This document shows positions 33,491 through 41,292 of a stretch of 41,292 nucleotides of DNA, in pieces. The stretch is from an uncultured Akkermansia sp. (GTDB lineage: Bacteria > Verrucomicrobiota > Verrucomicrobiia > Verrucomicrobiales > Akkermansiaceae). The stretch lies in assembly GCA_947601655.1 (NCBI GenBank), contig CANQGG010000014.1, positions 1 to 41,292 of the forward strand. The letters are read 5' to 3'. Numbering within the stretch: position 1 is the stretch's first letter; every line of letters begins with the position of its first letter. Both the position numbers and the translations under genes were made by a program. The notes under the pieces are model-generated. The model had not been told where the DNA came from. It did no database searches and saw only the letters and a program-made list of their open reading frames with translations.

Positions 33491-34180
33491 CAGCCGTACA
33501 TAGAGAGCGCCTTCAGCGTGCGGCCCACCGGAGCCACGCTGCTGTTTGCGGATGTGGACGTGGACGAGATCAGCTTCAACCGGGGCTACTACACCGTGGA
33601 CGTGACCTATTTTTATGAGGTCACCGGCACCACCTTCCCGGGAGAGAACCAGGTAAACGGCCTGTGCGTGTTCAACAAGCGTGTCATGCTCTTCGGCAGC
33701 GAGGGCTCCGCCAAGGTGTTCTCCTCCGACGGCTCCTTCGCCGACAGCTACACACAGCCCATCGCCGTGGTGGAGTGCGTGGACCCCATCGCCCTGAACA
33801 TGAAGGTGGTGGACGCCTGCCCCACCGGGCTCATGGCGGACGTATCCGCCATCCCGGCGGCCATCCTGGCCCACTTTGGGGAGGATCTGGTGCTGACGGA
33901 CGGCTCCCGGCTGCTGCTGGCCACACTGGGCCAGTTCTCCATCATCCGTCTGGAGCGGGACAGCCAGCTGGTGGTGCCGGTTTACGACTACTGCCTGCCC
34001 GACAAAGACTGCGTCTCCGGCACGGAGGACGACCCCTGCACGCTGTTCTCCCGGATCCGCTTCCCGGTGGAGGAGTTCTTCCCGCCCGACAGCATCGACG
34101 CGGCGGAGGATTACCGCTCCGCCATCCAGAATCTGAACATCACCCCCACGCCGGCGGTGAACCTCAACGGAAACAACTAA
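33491..34180 (+). pseudogene. 3' fragment of the split host gene
   Basis: The frame from CAG at 33491 reads QPYIESAFSVRPTGATLLFA, then DVDVDEISFNRGYYTVDVTY, and runs 229 codons to TAA at 34180. It has no start codon or ribosome site of its own at the correct position; a GTG at 33518 is in frame but has no clear ribosome site. Joined to the 39 codons at 16467-16583 it gives a 268-residue protein with Cys-rich ends and a beta-rich middle (FYEVTGTTF, KRVMLFGSEGSAKVFSSDGS, CVDPIALNMKVVDACP). I recall related sequences only as hypothetical proteins of Oscillospirales. A strong terminator follows it. Confidence 0.88.
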
Positions 34181-34215
34181 AAAATACGGGCCGCCTCACG
34201 GCGGCCCGTATTTTT
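34180..34215. terminator. Bidirectional terminator
   Basis: A perfect 16-base stem (34180-34195 with 34200-34215, loop TCAC) is bordered by A-runs on one side and TTTTT on the other. It separates the split host gene from the convergent GlmU-like gene. Confidence 0.95.
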
Positions 34216-34231
34216 CCGTTATAGCGTCTGT

Positions 34232-34897
34232 TTACAGCAGCGCCTTGGGCACCACGTTGTTGGGCGCCTTATAGATGCTGTCCGCCGGCACCACGCCCCG
34301 GACCGAGGACAGGGGATACACACTGCTGTCCCGGCCGATGACCGTGCCCGGGTTCAGCACGCTGTTGCAGCCCACCTCCACCCGATCGCCCAGAATGGCC
34401 CCCACCTTTTTCCGTCCGGTGGGGATGTCCTCCCGGCCGTTGTGCACGACCACGGGGGTCCTGTCGCTCTTCACGTTGGAGGTGATGCTCCCGGCGCCCA
34501 TGTGGGCCTTCCAGCCCAGGATGGAGTCGCCCACATAATTATAGTGGGGCACCTGCACGCCGTCGAAGAGGATCACGTTTTTCAGTTCCGTGGAGTTGCC
34601 CACCACGCAGCCCTCCCCCACCAGGGCGTTGCCCCGGATGAAGGCGCCGGGCCGGACCTCGGTCCCCGGACCGATGATGCAGGGGCCGGCGATGTAGTTG
34701 TTGGGATAGATCTTCGCGCTCCGGGCGATCCACACGTCCTGCGCCGGGTGGTCGTACTCCGACGGGGACAAGGTCTCCCCCAGGGCCAGGATAAAATCCC
34801 CGATGCCCGCCAGGGCCTGCCAGGGATACTCCGCCTTTTCCAGCAGCGGCCGCGCCGCGGTATGGGTCAGATCAAAGAGTTCGGCTGTCCGGATCAT
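34232..34897 (-). CDS. GlmU-like left-handed beta-helix acyltransferase
   Basis: The 221-residue protein has the hexapeptide repeats of left-handed beta-helix transferases (IYPNNYIAGPCIIGPGTEVR, AFIRGNALVGEGCVVGN) and ends like the acetyltransferase half of GlmU, with SSVRGVVP near the C-terminus. It lacks the uridylyltransferase half. The start at 34897 overlaps the glmM stop (ATGA) with GGAGG upstream. The link to glmM suggests it acts on glucosamine-1-phosphate or on a related sugar. Clostridia have such short proteins, annotated as UDP-GlcNAc pyrophosphorylase-like, beside glmM. Confidence 0.78.
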   Translation of the reverse strand: MIRTAELFDLTHTAARPLLEKAEYPWQALAGIGDFILALGETLSPSEYDHPAQDVWIARSAKIYPNNYIAGPCIIGPGTEVRPGAFIRGNALVGEGCVVGNSTELKNVILFDGVQVPHYNYVGDSILGWKAHMGAGSITSNVKSDRTPVVVHNGREDIPTGRKKVGAILGDRVEVGCNSVLNPGTVIGRDSSVYPLSSVRGVVPADSIYKAPNNVVPKALL

Positions 34898-36249
34898 TTG
34901 CGCACCTCCACCAGCAGCCCCTGCTTTTCCATGGCGGCGATGATCCGGTCCACGCTCTGCTCGCACATCTCGGGGGTGGAGGCCTCGGCCATCACCCGCA
35001 GCACCGGCTCCGTGCCGCTCTTGCGCAGCAGCACCCGGCCGTTGTCGCCCAGTTCCGCCTCCACCGCGGCCTCCTCCGCCTTCACCGCGGGATCGGCCAG
35101 GGCCGCCTCCTTGTCGGTGACCACCACGTTCTTCAGCACTTGCGGATAGGTCTTCACCGGCGCGGCCAGGGCCGACAGGGGAAGATTGGTCTGGATCATC
35201 ACCCGCATGAGCATGATGGCGGTGATGAGCCCGTCGCCGGAGCGGGCGTATTTGCGGAAAATGATGTGGCCGGACTGCTCGCCGCCGATCAGGTGGTTGC
35301 CCTCCTTCATGTTCTCATACACGTACCGGTCCCCCACGGCGGTCTTCTCATAGCCGATGCCGATGGCGTCCAGCGCCTTGTACAAGCCCAGATTGGACAT
35401 GACCGTGGTCACCACGGTGTTATCCGGGAGCTGGCCGTTCTCCTTCATGTGCTTGGCGCAGATGTACATGATCTTGTCGCCGTTGACCACCTGGCCCCGC
35501 TCGTCCACGGCCAGGCACCGGTCCCCGTCCCCGTCGAAGGCGAAGCCGCAGTCCACCTGGCCCTGGCGGACCAGCTCCTGGAGCTGCTCAATGTGGGTGG
35601 AGCCGCAGGCAAAATTGATGTTGGTGCCGTCGGGCCGGTCGTTGATGACCTTCACCTTGGCCCCCAGGGCGGTGAACACGCTGCGGGCGATCATCCAGGT
35701 GCTGCCGTTGGCGCAGTCCAGCGCCACCGTGCGGTTTTCAAAGGGGCAGTCCGCCAGACTGGCGAGCCGGCCTATGTAGCGGTTGCGGCCGGAATAGAAG
35801 TCCACGGTGCAGCCGATCCGGTCCTTGGTGGCGTAAGGCAGCTCGGGCGATCTGCCGTCGATATAGTCCTCGATGGCGTCCTGGAGCGCGTCGTCCATCT
35901 TCTCGCCGTTGCCGTTGACCAGCTTGATGCCGTTGTCATAGTAGGGGTTGTGGCTGGCGGAGATCATCACCCCGCAGTCAAAACCCTCGCTGCGGGTGAT
36001 ATAGGCCACACAGGGGGTGGTGGTCACGTGCAGCAGATAGGCGTCCGCTCCCGAGGCCACCAGGCCCGCGGCCAGGGCGTTCTCATACATATAGCTGCTG
36101 CGGCGGGTGTCCTTGCCGATGACGATCCTGGCCTTGTGGTCACGGCCGTAATACCAGCCCAGGTACCGGCCGATCTGGAAGGCGTGGACGGGGTTGAGGA
36201 CCACGTTGGCCTCGCCGCGAAATCCGTCCGTTCCGAAATACTTTCCCAT
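34894..36249 (-). CDS. glmM: Phosphoglucosamine mutase
   Basis: The 451-residue protein matches GlmM, which converts glucosamine-6-phosphate to glucosamine-1-phosphate for peptidoglycan synthesis. The phosphoserine loop is ISASHNP with Ser99. The metal-binding loop is DGDGDR near 240. The C-terminal RKSGTEPVLRVMAE is the phosphate-binding loop. The start MGKYFGTDGFRGEA is the family start, with AAGGAGAGG upstream. It overlaps the GlmU-like gene and is divergent from the YetF gene. Confidence 0.97.
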   Translation of the reverse strand: MGKYFGTDGFRGEANVVLNPVHAFQIGRYLGWYYGRDHKARIVIGKDTRRSSYMYENALAAGLVASGADAYLLHVTTTPCVAYITRSEGFDCGVMISASHNPYYDNGIKLVNGNGEKMDDALQDAIEDYIDGRSPELPYATKDRIGCTVDFYSGRNRYIGRLASLADCPFENRTVALDCANGSTWMIARSVFTALGAKVKVINDRPDGTNINFACGSTHIEQLQELVRQGQVDCGFAFDGDGDRCLAVDERGQVVNGDKIMYICAKHMKENGQLPDNTVVTTVMSNLGLYKALDAIGIGYEKTAVGDRYVYENMKEGNHLIGGEQSGHIIFRKYARSGDGLITAIMLMRVMIQTNLPLSALAAPVKTYPQVLKNVVVTDKEAALADPAVKAEEAAVEAELGDNGRVLLRKSGTEPVLRVMAEASTPEMCEQSVDRIIAAMEKQGLLVEVRK

Positions 36250-36316
36250 GCGCGTTGCCTCTCCTTGCTGAAAACATCCCGCTCATAAGGCGGGCATCCT
36301 GCGGCATACTAATGCC

Positions 36317-36994
36317 ATGCTGAGTAAGATCGTATTGTATTGCGTAATCATGTATGCGCTGCTCATCGTATTTATGCGCCTGATGGGCAAGCGGCAGCTG
36401 GGACAGCTGGAGCCCTCAGAGCTGGTGGTGACCATTCTCATCTCCGAGGTGGCGTCCACGCCCATCGCCGATCCGAACAGGCCGCTGTACTGCGGCATCG
36501 TGCCGGTGTTCGTGCTGTTCCTGCTGGAACTGGTGATGAGCCTCGTCATGGCCAGGAGCGTGCGTCTGCGCACGCTCCTGGCGGGCAAGCCCTCCCTGCT
36601 CATCGCCCACGGCCGCATCGACCAGCGGCAGATGCGGAAAAACCGCTTCACCCCCGACGAACTGGCGGAGGCGCTGCGCAGCCAGGGGGCCCTGGATCTG
36701 AACCAGGTCCAGTACGCCATCCTGGAGACCGACGGCCAGCTAAACGTGATCATGGACCCGGCGGACCGGCCCGTCACCGCCGGGCAGATGGGCCTTGCGG
36801 CGGAGGACACGGGCTACCCCATGATCGTGATCAACGACGGTCACGTGCTGCGGGAAAATCTGCATCTGCTGGGGCTGGACGAGCGCTGGCTGGAAAAGCG
36901 GCTGCGCGCCCAGGGCATCTCCGCCGCCGGGGACGTGTATCTGATGACCGTGGACATGGCCGGGGGCGTCTTTCTCTCGAAAAAAGAGCGCTGA
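36317..36994 (+). CDS. YetF/DUF421 membrane protein
   Basis: The 225-residue protein has three N-terminal transmembrane segments (residues 2-22, 30-50, 55-80), then the DUF421 signature FMRLMGKRQLGQLEPSELVV and a soluble C-terminal domain (QVQYAILETDGQLNVI). Relatives include Bacillus YetF and spore-associated YdfS/YrbG-type proteins; their function is not settled. It is convergent with nrdR and divergent from glmM. A clear ribosome site is not obvious before the ATG. Confidence 0.88.
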   Translation: MLSKIVLYCVIMYALLIVFMRLMGKRQLGQLEPSELVVTILISEVASTPIADPNRPLYCGIVPVFVLFLLELVMSLVMARSVRLRTLLAGKPSLLIAHGRIDQRQMRKNRFTPDELAEALRSQGALDLNQVQYAILETDGQLNVIMDPADRPVTAGQMGLAAEDTGYPMIVINDGHVLRENLHLLGLDERWLEKRLRAQGISAAGDVYLMTVDMAGGVFLSKKER

Positions 36995-37002
36995 CGGTCC
37001 GG

Positions 37003-37464
37003 TTACTTCGTCTTCTCCCCCAGCAGCTTCGTCAGCTCCTCCATGAAGGTGTTGATGTCCTTGAACTGGCGGTACACGCTGGCGAAGCGCACATAGGACA
37101 CCTCGTCCACGTTCTTCAGCTGTTCCATGACCATATCGCCGATCTCGGCGGTGGACACCTCCCGCTCCAGAGCGCTCTGCAGCTCCGTCTCGATGGAGTC
37201 GGCAATGGACTCGATCTGATCCAGAGGCACGGTCCGCTTCTCGCAGGCCCGGACCATGGAGTTGATGAGCTTGACCTTGTCGAAGGTCTGGCGGCTGCCG
37301 TCCCGCTTCACCACCACCAGGGGCATGCGCTCCACCTTTTCATAGGTGGTGAACCGCTTGCCGCACATGAGGCACTCTCTCCGCCGGCGGATGGTGCTCC
37401 CCTCGTCCGCAGGACGGGAGTCGATGACCTTGCTCTCGCCGTATCCGCAATAGGGACATTTCAT
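37003..37464 (-). CDS. nrdR: Transcriptional repressor NrdR
   Basis: The 153-residue protein is NrdR, the ATP/dATP-sensing repressor of ribonucleotide reductase genes. It has the zinc ribbon [18 protein letters not shown] with the second pair CLMCGKRF, then the ATP-cone ([20 protein letters not shown]). The C-terminal [14 protein letters not shown] is typical. The start at 37464 has GGGAGG upstream; the open frame before it is a shadow. No obvious NrdR box was identified in this window. Confidence 0.97.
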   Translation of the reverse strand: MKCPYCGYGESKVIDSRPADEGSTIRRRRECLMCGKRFTTYEKVERMPLVVVKRDGSRQTFDKVKLINSMVRACEKRTVPLDQIESIADSIETELQSALEREVSTAEIGDMVMEQLKNVDEVSYVRFASVYRQFKDINTFMEELTKLLGEKTK

Positions 37465-37521
37465 TGGCTTGTCCTCCCTGACTTCCTTGTCGCGGCCCTT
37501 GGCCGTTGGCTGATTTACATA

Positions 37522-37527
37522 ATTATA
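37522..37527 (-). promoter_or_regulatory. Extended -10 element before nrdR
   Basis: On the minus strand TG-G-TATAAT forms an extended -10 about 58 bases before the nrdR start. No good -35 is seen, which fits an extended -10 promoter. Confidence 0.55.
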
Positions 37528-37631
37528 CCACAGCCCTTGCGATATTGCCACAAAAATGTTCGCCATTTCGGGAAATATCTCTCTGTTTTGCCGTTTGTTC
37601 CCGGATTTTCCCCGGCTTTCCGTTGTTTTTA

Positions 37632-37660
37632 TTGAAAATCAGGCCCGGGTATTATATAAT
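37632..37660 (+). promoter_or_regulatory. Sigma-A promoter of the sirtuin operon
   Basis: TTGAAA (37632-37637), a 17-base spacer and TATAAT (37655-37660) form a near-consensus promoter about 55 bases before the sirtuin gene start. Confidence 0.85.
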
Positions 37661-37714
37661 AAGTTGATTTAGGGGCCCCAAAATATGGGAACCCTACAGA
37701 GGGAGGCGCGTACT

Positions 37715-38431
37715 GTGGACCAGGCCGTGGAAACGCTGCGCCGCTGGATCGCGGACAGCGGGAACATCGTGTTTTTCGGCGGGGCCGGCGTCTCCACCGA
37801 GAGCGGCATCCCGGATTTCCGGAGCGTGGACGGGCTTTATAACCAGCAGTGGTCCTATCCCCCGGAGACCATCATCTCCCACAGCTTCTTCGAACACGAT
37901 CCGGCGGAGTTTTACCGCTTCTACCGGGCGAAGCTGGTGGTGAAGGGCGCCCGGCCCAACGCCGCCCATCTGAAGCTGGCCCAGTGGGAGCGGGAGGGAA
38001 AGCTCCGGGCGGTGATCACCCAGAACATCGACGGGCTGCACCAGGCCGCGGGCAGCCGGGAGGTGCTGGAGCTGCACGGCTCCACCCTGCGCTGCTACTG
38101 CGCCCGGTGCCGCAAGCCCTATCCGGTCAGCTTCGTCAACGACGGCGAGGGCGTGCCTCGCTGCGACTGCGGCGGCATCGTCCGGCCGGACGTGGTGCTC
38201 TATGAGGAGGCCCTGGACCAGGACATCCTCCAGCGGAGCGTGATGCACATCCGCGCGGCGGATACGCTCATCATCGGCGGCACCAGTCTGGCGGTGTATC
38301 CCGCCGCGGGACTCATCAACTACTACCGGGGCCACAAGCTGGTGCTGGTGAACCGGGGCGTCACGCCCCGGGACAGCGAGGCGGACCTGATCGTCCGGGG
38401 CAACATCGGCGAGATCTTCTCCCAGCTATGA
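37715..38431 (+). CDS. SIR2 family NAD-dependent protein deacetylase
   Basis: The 238-residue protein is a sirtuin, removing acetyl groups from lysines with NAD. It has the NAD loop FFGGAGVSTESGIPDFRS, the catalytic region TQNIDGLHQAAG and ELHGS (His), and the zinc pairs CARC and CDCGG. The GTG at 37715 is preferred because GGGAGG lies eight bases upstream; an in-frame ATG at 37685 is the alternative and would add ten residues. The stop overlaps the glycosyltransferase start (ATGA), so both are one transcript. The pairing of these functions is probably not informative. Confidence 0.93.
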   Translation: MDQAVETLRRWIADSGNIVFFGGAGVSTESGIPDFRSVDGLYNQQWSYPPETIISHSFFEHDPAEFYRFYRAKLVVKGARPNAAHLKLAQWEREGKLRAVITQNIDGLHQAAGSREVLELHGSTLRCYCARCRKPYPVSFVNDGEGVPRCDCGGIVRPDVVLYEEALDQDILQRSVMHIRAADTLIIGGTSLAVYPAAGLINYYRGHKLVLVNRGVTPRDSEADLIVRGNIGEIFSQL

Positions 38432-39147
38432 GGCCGGAGGTCCTGGGCGTGCGGTTCGACGCCCTCACCGTGGATAAGGCGGCGGACCGGGCGCTGGCGC
38501 TCATTGGCGGGGGCCGGAGCGCATACATCTGCACGCCGAACCCGGAGATCGTCTGGCTCTGCCGGAAGGACGAGCGCCTGCGCCAGGCGGTGAACGGGGC
38601 GGATCTGTCCCTGGCCGACGGCACGGGCATCGTCTGGGCGGCCCGGACACTGGGCACCCCGGTGCCGGAGCGGGCGGCGGGCTACGACACGCTGCTGGCG
38701 CTGCTGGAGCGCTTTCAGGGCCGGCTCTTTCTGCTGGGCGGGAAGCCCGGCGTGGCCCGGCGGGCTGCCGACGCCATCACCGGCCGGTACCCGGGCGTCA
38801 CCGTCGCCGGCTGCCGGGACGGATACTTTCCCGACCTCGCCCCCGTGCTGGCGGAGCTGGGCGCGGCGGAGCCCGACCTCGTCCTGGTCTGCCTGGGTTC
38901 GCCGAAGCAGGAGCTCTTCATGGCCGCGGCGAAGAGCGCGCTGCCCCGGGGGCTCATGATGGGCCTGGGCGGCAGTCTGGACGTGCTGGCCGGGGACGTG
39001 CCCCGGGCGCCGGAGCGCTGGCGCGCCGCGGGGCTGGAGTGGCTCTACCGCCTTTTCCGGGAACCACGCCGGATCGCGCGGATGCCCCGCTTGGCCGGCT
39101 TCACGCTGGCGGTACTGGCGGAAAAGATCAAAAAACGGGGCTCATGA
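38428..39147 (+). CDS. WecB/TagA/CpsF family glycosyltransferase
   Basis: The 239-residue protein belongs to the WecB/TagA/CpsF glycosyltransferases, which add N-acetylmannosamine or related sugars in teichoic acid or polysaccharide synthesis. Signatures are YICTPNPEIVWLCRKDE, LADGTGIVWAARTLG, VLVCLGSPKQELFM and GLGGSLDVLAG. The Asp in LADGTG corresponds to the catalytic residue of TagA. It overlaps the sirtuin gene by four bases. The exact sugar and polymer cannot be read from sequence. Confidence 0.93.
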   Translation: MRPEVLGVRFDALTVDKAADRALALIGGGRSAYICTPNPEIVWLCRKDERLRQAVNGADLSLADGTGIVWAARTLGTPVPERAAGYDTLLALLERFQGRLFLLGGKPGVARRAADAITGRYPGVTVAGCRDGYFPDLAPVLAELGAAEPDLVLVCLGSPKQELFMAAAKSALPRGLMMGLGGSLDVLAGDVPRAPERWRAAGLEWLYRLFREPRRIARMPRLAGFTLAVLAEKIKKRGS

Positions 39148-39156
39148 AGAGCCCCG
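39136..39156 (-). terminator. Terminator of the Gly/Cys-rich peptide gene
   Basis: An eight-base stem (CGGGGCTC and complement, five-base loop) is followed on the minus strand by TTTTTTG. It overlaps the end of the convergent glycosyltransferase gene. Confidence 0.7.
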
Positions 39157-39192
39157 CATACCGATGATCCGTTCTGTTTGCCGAATGGGGGA

Positions 39193-39333
39193 TCAGTTGC
39201 AGCCGCACCCGCAGCCGCAGCCGTTGTTGCCCTCGTTGCAGCCGCAGCCGCAGCCATAGCCGCCGGCGACGGAGAACAGGAGGATCAGGATGATGATGAG
39301 CCAGAGCCAGCTATAGGAATTGTTGTAGAACAT
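39193..39333 (-). CDS. Small Gly/Cys-rich membrane peptide
   Basis: A 46-residue frame reads MFYNNSYSWLWLIIILILLF, then SVAGGYGCGCGCNEGNN and GCGCGCGCN. The first half is a single transmembrane segment; the tail is alternating Gly and Cys with seven cysteines. AAAGGA lies about nine bases before the ATG. A terminator follows. The organisation resembles the short YjcZ-type peptides of spore formers, in which a hydrophobic helix is joined to Gly-rich sequence, though the Cys alternation is unusual. The run could bind metal or form disulfide crosslinks. Confidence 0.75.
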   Translation of the reverse strand: MFYNNSYSWLWLIIILILLFSVAGGYGCGCGCNEGNNGCGCGCGCN

Positions 39334-39464
39334 AATGCTTTTCCTTTCTTCGCGCTGAAGTTTTCCGCAGCCGTGCCTGCGCGGTAGGGGACCGGCGCGT
39401 TGTCATCCGAGCCATATTATGACCGACCGCCCCCGGGCGTGACGGCAGCACAAGGAGCGTTTTC

Positions 39465-41000
39465 ATGGCACAAAAGACACCCAACGACGAATACGATCTC
39501 TACGGCGGGCCTGCGTCCGGCGATGACCCGTCCGTGGGCGAGGAAGAGGAATATGAAGAGCAGTCCGTCGGATTCGACGAGACCTATATGACCCCGGACG
39601 CCCCCCGGCACGCCGCCGGGGAGCCGGAGGAGGAGCCCGAGGCGCCCCTCCCTGTTCCCCGGGAGAGAAAGCGGGGCCGTCTCGCCCGCCGGGGTGGCAG
39701 GCGGAAGGACCGGCTGGCGAAAAAGCAGGCCGCACGGGGTCAGGATCTGCCTGCGGTGCGGGAGTCGCCCCTGGTGGGCCGGGATCTGCGGCCGGGCCAG
39801 ATGCTGGTATACGACTCCGAGCTGGACGAGGTGGATTACACCGACCCGGACGATGTGCCGGAGGTGCGGGACTATCTGCCCGTGCGGTTTCGCCGCTATG
39901 GCCGCAGCGGTCTGGGCGGCGGCATCCTCTATGCGCTGTTCGTCATCAGCGTCAGCATCATTCTGGCCTGCTTCGCCTGGATGTGCGCGGTGGACGTGTT
40001 GGCGCTGAACAAGGAGCTCGTCTCCGCCGCCGTCACCATCGCGCCCTACGAGCCCACCGGCGACATGCCCGTAACCGTGGAGCTGAAAAACGCCGACGGA
40101 ACCGTGGAGCAGGTGCCCATCCAGGTGGACATCGACCAGGCCGCCGACGCGCTGAAGAGCGCCGGCATCATCGAGTACAAGTGGCTGTTCAAGCTCTTTG
40201 CCTCCTTCTCCCACGCCAACATCAAGATGGACCCCGGCACCTACGATCTGGACACCTCCCTGGACTACCGGGCCCTAGTGACGAAGATGCAGTTCGGCTC
40301 CGGCGCCCAGGAGATCACCAAGGTCACCTTCCCCGAGGGCTTCTCCCTGGATCAGATCTTCACCCTTCTGGAGCAGGAATACATCTGCAAAAAGGACGAG
40401 CTTTACGACGCCTGCGCCAACTATGAGTTCGACTTCGACTTCCTGGCCGATCTGCCCTACGGGGACGACCACCGGCTGGAGGGCTATCTGTTCCCGGATA
40501 CCTACGAGTTCTATCAGGGCGAGGGCGGCTCCAACGCCATCCGCCGGTTCCTGCGCAACTTTGACGCCCGGTTCACCGAGGATATGCGCGACAAGGCGGA
40601 AAAGCGGGGCCTGACCATGCGGGAGGTGCTCATCATGGCCTCCCTCATCGAAAAGGAGGCGGGCTCCACCGAGGGCGAGCGGGAGACGATGGCCTCCGTC
40701 ATCTACAACCGTCTGGACGCCGGGATGCCCCTGGGGCTGGACAGCACCATCAACTATATCAAGGGCACCAGCACCTTCGACCTGACCCAGGAGGATCTGG
40801 CCATCGACGATCCCTACAACACGTATCTTTACGCGGGTCTTCCCCCCGGGCCCATCTGCAACCCGGGCCTGGCCTCCATCGAGGCGGTCCTGAACCCGGC
40901 CAGCACCAACTACTACTATTGGTATTCCGTGGACGGCGTCAGCTCCTTCTTCGCCACCTATGAGGAGCAGCAGGCCTTTGCCCACGACCATCCCGTCTGA
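39465..41000 (+). CDS. mltG: Endolytic transglycosylase MltG
   Basis: The 511-residue protein is MltG (YceG), which cleaves nascent peptidoglycan strands and sets their length. Residues 1-145 are an acidic and then basic cytoplasmic part, long for the family; one transmembrane segment (about 152-175) follows, then the LysM-like and catalytic parts. The catalytic Glu is in [10 protein letters not shown] near 396. [30 protein letters not shown] and [10 protein letters not shown] are family motifs. CAAGGAG precedes the ATG. alaS follows on the same strand after 33 bases. Confidence 0.95.
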   Translation: MAQKTPNDEYDLYGGPASGDDPSVGEEEEYEEQSVGFDETYMTPDAPRHAAGEPEEEPEAPLPVPRERKRGRLARRGGRRKDRLAKKQAARGQDLPAVRESPLVGRDLRPGQMLVYDSELDEVDYTDPDDVPEVRDYLPVRFRRYGRSGLGGGILYALFVISVSIILACFAWMCAVDVLALNKELVSAAVTIAPYEPTGDMPVTVELKNADGTVEQVPIQVDIDQAADALKSAGIIEYKWLFKLFASFSHANIKMDPGTYDLDTSLDYRALVTKMQFGSGAQEITKVTFPEGFSLDQIFTLLEQEYICKKDELYDACANYEFDFDFLADLPYGDDHRLEGYLFPDTYEFYQGEGGSNAIRRFLRNFDARFTEDMRDKAEKRGLTMREVLIMASLIEKEAGSTEGERETMASVIYNRLDAGMPLGLDSTINYIKGTSTFDLTQEDLAIDDPYNTYLYAGLPPGPICNPGLASIEAVLNPASTNYYYWYSVDGVSSFFATYEEQQAFAHDHPV

Positions 41001-41033
41001 TCTTATCAATCCACCTAGAGAGGTTTTTCAAAA

Positions 41034-41292
41034 TGAAAAAGAAATTCGGCGTCAACGAACTGCGGGAGATGTTCCTGGCCTTCTTTGAGACCAAGGGCCA
41101 CCTCCGCCTGCCCAGCTTCTCCCTGATTCCCCAGAACGATGCGAGTCTGCTGCTCATCAACTCCGGCATGGCCCCCATGAAGCCCTACTTCACCGGGGAG
41201 CAGGAGCCGCCCCGTCACCGGGTCTGCACCTGCCAGAAGTGCATCCGCACCGGCGACATCGAGAACATCGGCAAGACCGCCCGCCACGGCAC
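41034..41292 (+). CDS. alaS: Alanyl-tRNA synthetase (partial, 5' end)
   Basis: The frame [20 protein letters not shown] continues with [20 protein letters not shown] and runs off the window end. This is the N-terminal catalytic core of AlaRS, which joins alanine to tRNA-Ala. AGAGAGG precedes the ATG by about eight bases. Only 86 codons are present. Confidence 0.97.

Noticed and set aside
33161..33874. Longer version of the DUF6061 gene starting at 33874
   Set aside because: The extension crosses the end of element 2 and reads antisense to the host gene fragment; the ATG at 33409 with GGAGG is the real start.
39195..39260. Apparent GCAGCC microsatellite repeat
   Set aside because: It is explained by the alternating Gly-Cys codons of the small peptide gene on the minus strand.

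Overview
The window looks like a chromosome segment of a GC-rich, Gram-positive anaerobe of the Clostridia, most likely Oscillospirales (Oscillospiraceae-like). This rests on the housekeeping genes (glmM, nrdR, mltG, alaS, a DUF4364 protein), the strong AGGAGG ribosome binding sites and the style of the mobile elements. I cannot name a genus. I saw no rRNA, tRNA or CRISPR array.

Layout. (1) 1 to about 10.69 kb is the right part of a first mobilizable element; its left end lies outside the window or is not recognisable. It holds a leftward defence-like operon at 186-3660: an EcoRI-type adenine methylase, a DUF262-HNH nuclease, a protein of unknown function and an AbiTii-like protein. The last two share a short Gln/Asn-rich motif. 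A DprA/SLOG-like protein, a small HTH regulator behind twin operators, a hairpin-dense non-coding stretch (4.6-5.0 kb), a sigma-like factor, small proteins, a MobV relaxase, a YhcG/DUF1016 nuclease and a large serine recombinase follow. (2) 10.7-16.6 kb is host chromosome: an AlkZ-like glycosylase, a lipoprotein barnase overlapping a barstar-NUDIX fusion, an acetyltransferase, a DUF4097 protein, a nucleotidyltransferase and a DUF4364 protein. (3) 16,581-33,490 is a second element of about 16.9 kb, related in layout to Tn4451-type mobilizable transposons (large serine recombinase, TnpW-like protein, MobQ relaxase, DUF3847). It carries a restriction-modification pair (GIY-YIG/helicase protein plus Eco57I-type methylase), a resolvase, regulators, an AT-rich block (DUF5986, HTH-ImmA peptidase, Sll1717-type ATPase), a BRO-domain protein and DUF6061. 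(4) 33.5-41.3 kb is host again: a GlmU-like acyltransferase, glmM, a YetF protein, nrdR, a sirtuin, a WecB/TagA glycosyltransferase, a small Gly/Cys-rich membrane peptide, mltG and the start of alaS.

The clearest structural result is that the second element sits inside one host gene. Its first 39 codons lie at 16467-16583 and its remaining 229 codons at 33491-34180. Joining them across the shared TCC restores one open frame of 268 codons, so precise excision would repair the gene.

The most interesting candidate systems are the operon at 186-3660 with the shared motif in two neighbouring proteins; the restriction pair at 20671-25952, whose helicase partner carries a GIY-YIG-like head and half a methylase at its tail, and whose methylase has an AT-rich exchanged recognition region; the barnase/barstar-NUDIX pair; and the AT-rich block at 28.5-32.1 kb. 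Two small genes appear to lack any normal start codon and may begin at ATA.
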